A stretch of 64,000 nt of DNA from Serratia sp. Ag1 (GTDB lineage Bacteria; Pseudomonadota; Gammaproteobacteria; Enterobacterales; Enterobacteriaceae), in the NCBI RefSeq assembly GCF_000743355.1, contig NZ_JQEI01000030.1, positions 1 to 64,000 of the forward strand, in the 5' to 3' direction. The notes under the pieces were generated by a model. That model had not been told where the DNA came from, ran no database searches, and was given only the letters and a program-made list of their open reading frames with translations. Made by a program: the position numbers and the translations under genes. Positions 61,652-64,000 of this stretch are shown here, one piece after another. Within the stretch, counting starts at the first letter, position 1; every line of letters starts with the position of its first letter.

Positions 61652-62863
61652 TTAAACGTCTAACAACAAACGAGCCGGATCTTCCAGCATCTCTTTTACC
61701 GTCACCAGATAACCTACGGATTCACGGCCATCGATCAGGCGATGATCATAAGACAGTGCCAGATACATCATCGGTTGAATCACAACCTGGCCGTTAACCG
61801 CCATCGGGCGATCTTTGATCGCGTGCATGCCCAAGATGGCGCTCTGTGGTGGGTTGATGATCGGCGTGGACATCAGGGAGCCAAAAACACCGCCATTGGT
61901 AATGGTAAAGTTACCACCGGTCAGTTCTTCCACCGTCAGTTTGCCGTCACGGCCTTTGATCGCCAGATCTTTAATTTTCTTCTCGATATCCGCCATGCTC
62001 ATGGTGTCTACGTCACGCAATACCGGCGTCACCAGCCCACGTGGAGTCGATACCGCAATGCTGATATCAAAGTAGTTGTGGTAAACCACATCACTACCGT
62101 CGATAGAAGCATTCACTTCTGGGAAGCGTTTCAGGGCTTCGACTACCGCTTTAATGTAGAAGGACATAAAGCCCAAACGTACACCGTGACGTTTTTCGAA
62201 AGCCTCACCATATTGCTTGCGCAGATCCATGATCGGCTGCATGTTGATTTCGTTGAAAGTCGTCAGCATTGCGGTGCTGTTCTTCGCTTCCAACAGGCGC
62301 TCTGCCACACGCTTACGCAGGCGGGTCATCGGCACGCGTTTTTCGCTACGGCCACTCAGAGCAGGCTGCGGTGCTGAAACTGCGGCTGGCTTATCCGCCT
62401 TCTTGCTGCTGGCCAAGTGGGCTTCCACGTCTTCGCGGGTGAGACGCCCACCGACTCCGCTACCTTTGATAGCGGCAGCGTCGAGATCGTGCTCAGCAAT
62501 CAGGCGACGGATCGCCGGGCTCAGTGTGTCGTTATTCTCTTCTTCCAGACTCGCTGTGGCGCGCTGTGCTGGGGTGGCTTCTTTACTCAGCGGTTTCGCT
62601 TCGGTCGGCTTGCCGGAGCTGTCACCTGGACGGATACGCCCAAGGATCTGGCGAGAGGTTACCGTTGCCCCTTCATCTTCCAGAACCACATCAAGGATCC
62701 CCGCTTCACTAGCCGGTACTTCCAACACCACTTTATCAGTTTCGATCTCAACCAGAACCTCATCACGCTTTACCGCATCGCCTGGTTTTTTATGCCAAGT
62801 GGCTACGGCTGCATCAGCAACCGATTCAGGAAGTTCAGGAACCAGAATGTCTACGCTACTCAT
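61652..62863 (-). CDS. sucB: 2-oxoglutarate dehydrogenase E2 (dihydrolipoyl succinyltransferase) SucB
   Basis: 403 residues (E. coli 405). N-terminal lipoyl domain with the lipoylated Lys in [13 protein letters not shown] (about 43); E1/E3-binding domain (about 110-150) with [20 protein letters not shown]; the C-terminal catalytic domain ends with [14 protein letters not shown], holding the active-site His and Asp. ATG 62863 ([14 protein letters not shown]) has AAGGGA upstream; an in-frame extension to 62950 lacks family support. Confidence 0.96.
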   Translation of the reverse strand: MSSVDILVPELPESVADAAVATWHKKPGDAVKRDEVLVEIETDKVVLEVPASEAGILDVVLEDEGATVTSRQILGRIRPGDSSGKPTEAKPLSKEATPAQRATASLEEENNDTLSPAIRRLIAEHDLDAAAIKGSGVGGRLTREDVEAHLASSKKADKPAAVSAPQPALSGRSEKRVPMTRLRKRVAERLLEAKNSTAMLTTFNEINMQPIMDLRKQYGEAFEKRHGVRLGFMSFYIKAVVEALKRFPEVNASIDGSDVVYHNYFDISIAVSTPRGLVTPVLRDVDTMSMADIEKKIKDLAIKGRDGKLTVEELTGGNFTITNGGVFGSLMSTPIINPPQSAILGMHAIKDRPMAVNGQVVIQPMMYLALSYDHRLIDGRESVGYLVTVKEMLEDPARLLLDV

Positions 62864-62926
62864 TAGCTTTCCCTTAAGTTTTTTACCCTTGATCTTGCAA
62901 AGTGCAGTAAGGCTGGCAGTTATTTC

Positions 62927-62958
62927 CCCCAGGCAGTGGGTTAGCCACATGCCTGGGG
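62927..62958 (-). repeat. Hairpin between sucA and sucB
   Basis: CCCCAGGCA-N14-TGCCTGGGG in the 139-bp sucA-sucB spacer. In E. coli that spacer is only about 15 bp. May affect relative SucA:SucB expression. Confidence 0.65.
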
Positions 62959-63002
62959 AATGATTCGATACCGCCTTACCGCCCCTTGAAATCTATAGGG
63001 TA

Positions 63003-64000
63003 TTAATCAATGTTTAACGCATCATTGACCAGAGCCTGCTGCTGCTTCTGGTGTACGGACAGATAACCCACCGCCGGAGAGGCGGAGGCTGGGCGCCCGG
63101 CGTAACGTAAAGAAGCCCCAAATGGGATCACTTCGCGGAAATTGTGCTGACTGCAGTACCAAGCTCCCTGGTTCAGCGGCTCTTCCTGGCACCAGACGAA
63201 ATCATGCACATGCGCGTACTGCTCCAAGACCGCCTGAACTGCCTGATGCGGGAATGGGTACAATTGCTCAATGCGTATGATGGCAACGTCTTTCTGGTCA
63301 TTCTTACGGCGCTGTTCCAGCAGATCGTAATAAACCTTACCGGAACACAGCACGACGCGTTTCACCGCCTGCGGATCCAGTTCGTCGATCTCACCGATAG
63401 CCAGTTGGAAAGTGCCGTTTGCCAATTCTTCCAGAGAAGACGTCGCCAGCGGATGGCGCAGCAGAGACTTAGGCGACATCACCACCAACGGACGGCGCAT
63501 ACCGCGCAACGCCTGACGACGCAGCATATGGTAGACCTGAGCTGGTGTAGACGGGATGCACACTTGCATGTTCTGCTCTGCACACAGTTGCAGATAGCGC
63601 TCAAGGCGAGCAGAAGAGTGCTCTGGCCCCTGGCCTTCGTAACCGTGCGGTAACAGCATCACCAAGCCACACATCCGGCCCCATTTCTGCTCACCAGAAC
63701 TGATGAACTGATCAATCACCACCTGCGCACCGTTGGCGAAATCACCGAACTGCGCTTCCCAGATAGTCAGTGTACGTGGTTCAGCAGTGGCATAACCGTA
63801 TTCGAACGCCAAAACGGCTTCTTCCGACAGGACGGAATCCCAAACTTTGAACTCACCCTGCCCGCTATGAATGTTAGCCAATGGAACATAAACCGAACCA
63901 TTTTTCTGGTTGTGCACCACGGCATGGCGATGGAAGAAGGTGCCACGACCAGCATCTTCACCAGAGATACGGATTGGGATGCCTTCATCTGCCAATGTGG
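63003..64000 (-). CDS. sucA: 2-oxoglutarate dehydrogenase E1 SucA, C-terminal part
   Basis: Thiamine-diphosphate E1 component of 2-oxoglutarate dehydrogenase. Only the last about 332 codons are in the window; the gene continues beyond base 64000. Frame from 63998 reads into RISGEDAGRGTFFHRHAVVH, then EFGYATAEP-like FEYGYATAEPRTLTIWEAQF and LLPHGYEGQGPEHSSARLER, all characteristic of the pyrimidine-binding and C-terminal domains of SucA. It ends KQQQALVNDALNID. Upstream gene of sucB. Confidence 0.96.
   Translation of the reverse strand, partial: TLADEGIPIRISGEDAGRGTFFHRHAVVHNQKNGSVYVPLANIHSGQGEFKVWDSVLSEEAVLAFEYGYATAEPRTLTIWEAQFGDFANGAQVVIDQFISSGEQKWGRMCGLVMLLPHGYEGQGPEHSSARLERYLQLCAEQNMQVCIPSTPAQVYHMLRRQALRGMRRPLVVMSPKSLLRHPLATSSLEELANGTFQLAIGEIDELDPQAVKRVVLCSGKVYYDLLEQRRKNDQKDVAIIRIEQLYPFPHQAVQAVLEQYAHVHDFVWCQEEPLNQGAWYCSQHNFREVIPFGASLRYAGRPASASPAVGYLSVHQKQQQALVNDALNID

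Overview
This is 64 kb of an enterobacterial chromosome at roughly 55% G+C. Gene content, gene order and protein lengths point to Enterobacterales, most probably Serratia or a close relative in Yersiniaceae; that placement is inference from recognised proteins, since no database search was possible. Almost everything is core housekeeping DNA. There is no prophage, CRISPR array, toxin cluster or intact insertion sequence. I found no convincing new multi-gene system. The oddities are small and local.

Layout. 1-5 kb: the end of a PP2C-type phosphatase gene, a 115-bp repeat, an AraC-type regulator, dusC, cdh and rhlE. 5.3-11.1 kb: cecR and the ybhG-ybhF-ybhS-ybhR ABC exporter. 11.1-15 kb: ybhL, then moaABCDE on the minus strand behind a probable molybdenum-cofactor riboswitch. 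15-20 kb: yvcK (ybhK), a VF530-family gene, uvrB with a LexA box, a 945-bp intergenic region with paired DnaA boxes, and an orphan urtE-like ABC ATPase. 20-25 kb: bioBFCD and the divergent bioA around a BirA operator. 25-32.9 kb: a second copy of the 115-bp repeat, pgl, ybhA, and the choline-to-glycine-betaine cluster betIBA with a divergent BCCT transporter. 32.9-38.4 kb: modABC, acrZ, modE and modF. 38.4-40.6 kb: a hairpin-rich spacer, an isochorismatase-like gene lacking its catalytic cysteine, and a CPBP membrane protease. 40.6-44.1 kb: a galTKM operon without galE that keeps the two-operator GalR layout. 44.2-48.7 kb: psiF, gpmA behind a Fur box, aroG, pnuC and nadA. 49-58.7 kb: a Lys-Lys-Val-Lys tRNA operon and the Tol-Pal/cytochrome bd supercluster (ybgC-tolQRAB-pal-cpoB and cydABX-ybgE). 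59.5-64 kb: sucD, sucC, sucB and the 3' part of sucA.

Functional links. MoaABCDE makes the molybdenum cofactor, ModABC imports molybdate, ModE senses it, and the putative riboswitch senses the finished cofactor. BetT, BetA and BetB import choline and oxidise it to the osmoprotectant glycine betaine under BetI. PnuC and NadA both feed NAD synthesis. SucABCD and CydABX link the TCA cycle to low-oxygen respiration. Small proteins AcrZ (47 aa) and CydX (37 aa) are present and intact.

Best items for follow-up: a base-paired substitution between the two 115-bp repeat copies that preserves a hairpin; the galE-less gal operon with conserved operator geometry; the UrtE-like ATPase with a broken ABC signature and no partners; the cysteine-less isochorismatase homologue; and two structured spacers at about 18.97-19.15 kb and 38.46-38.67 kb.
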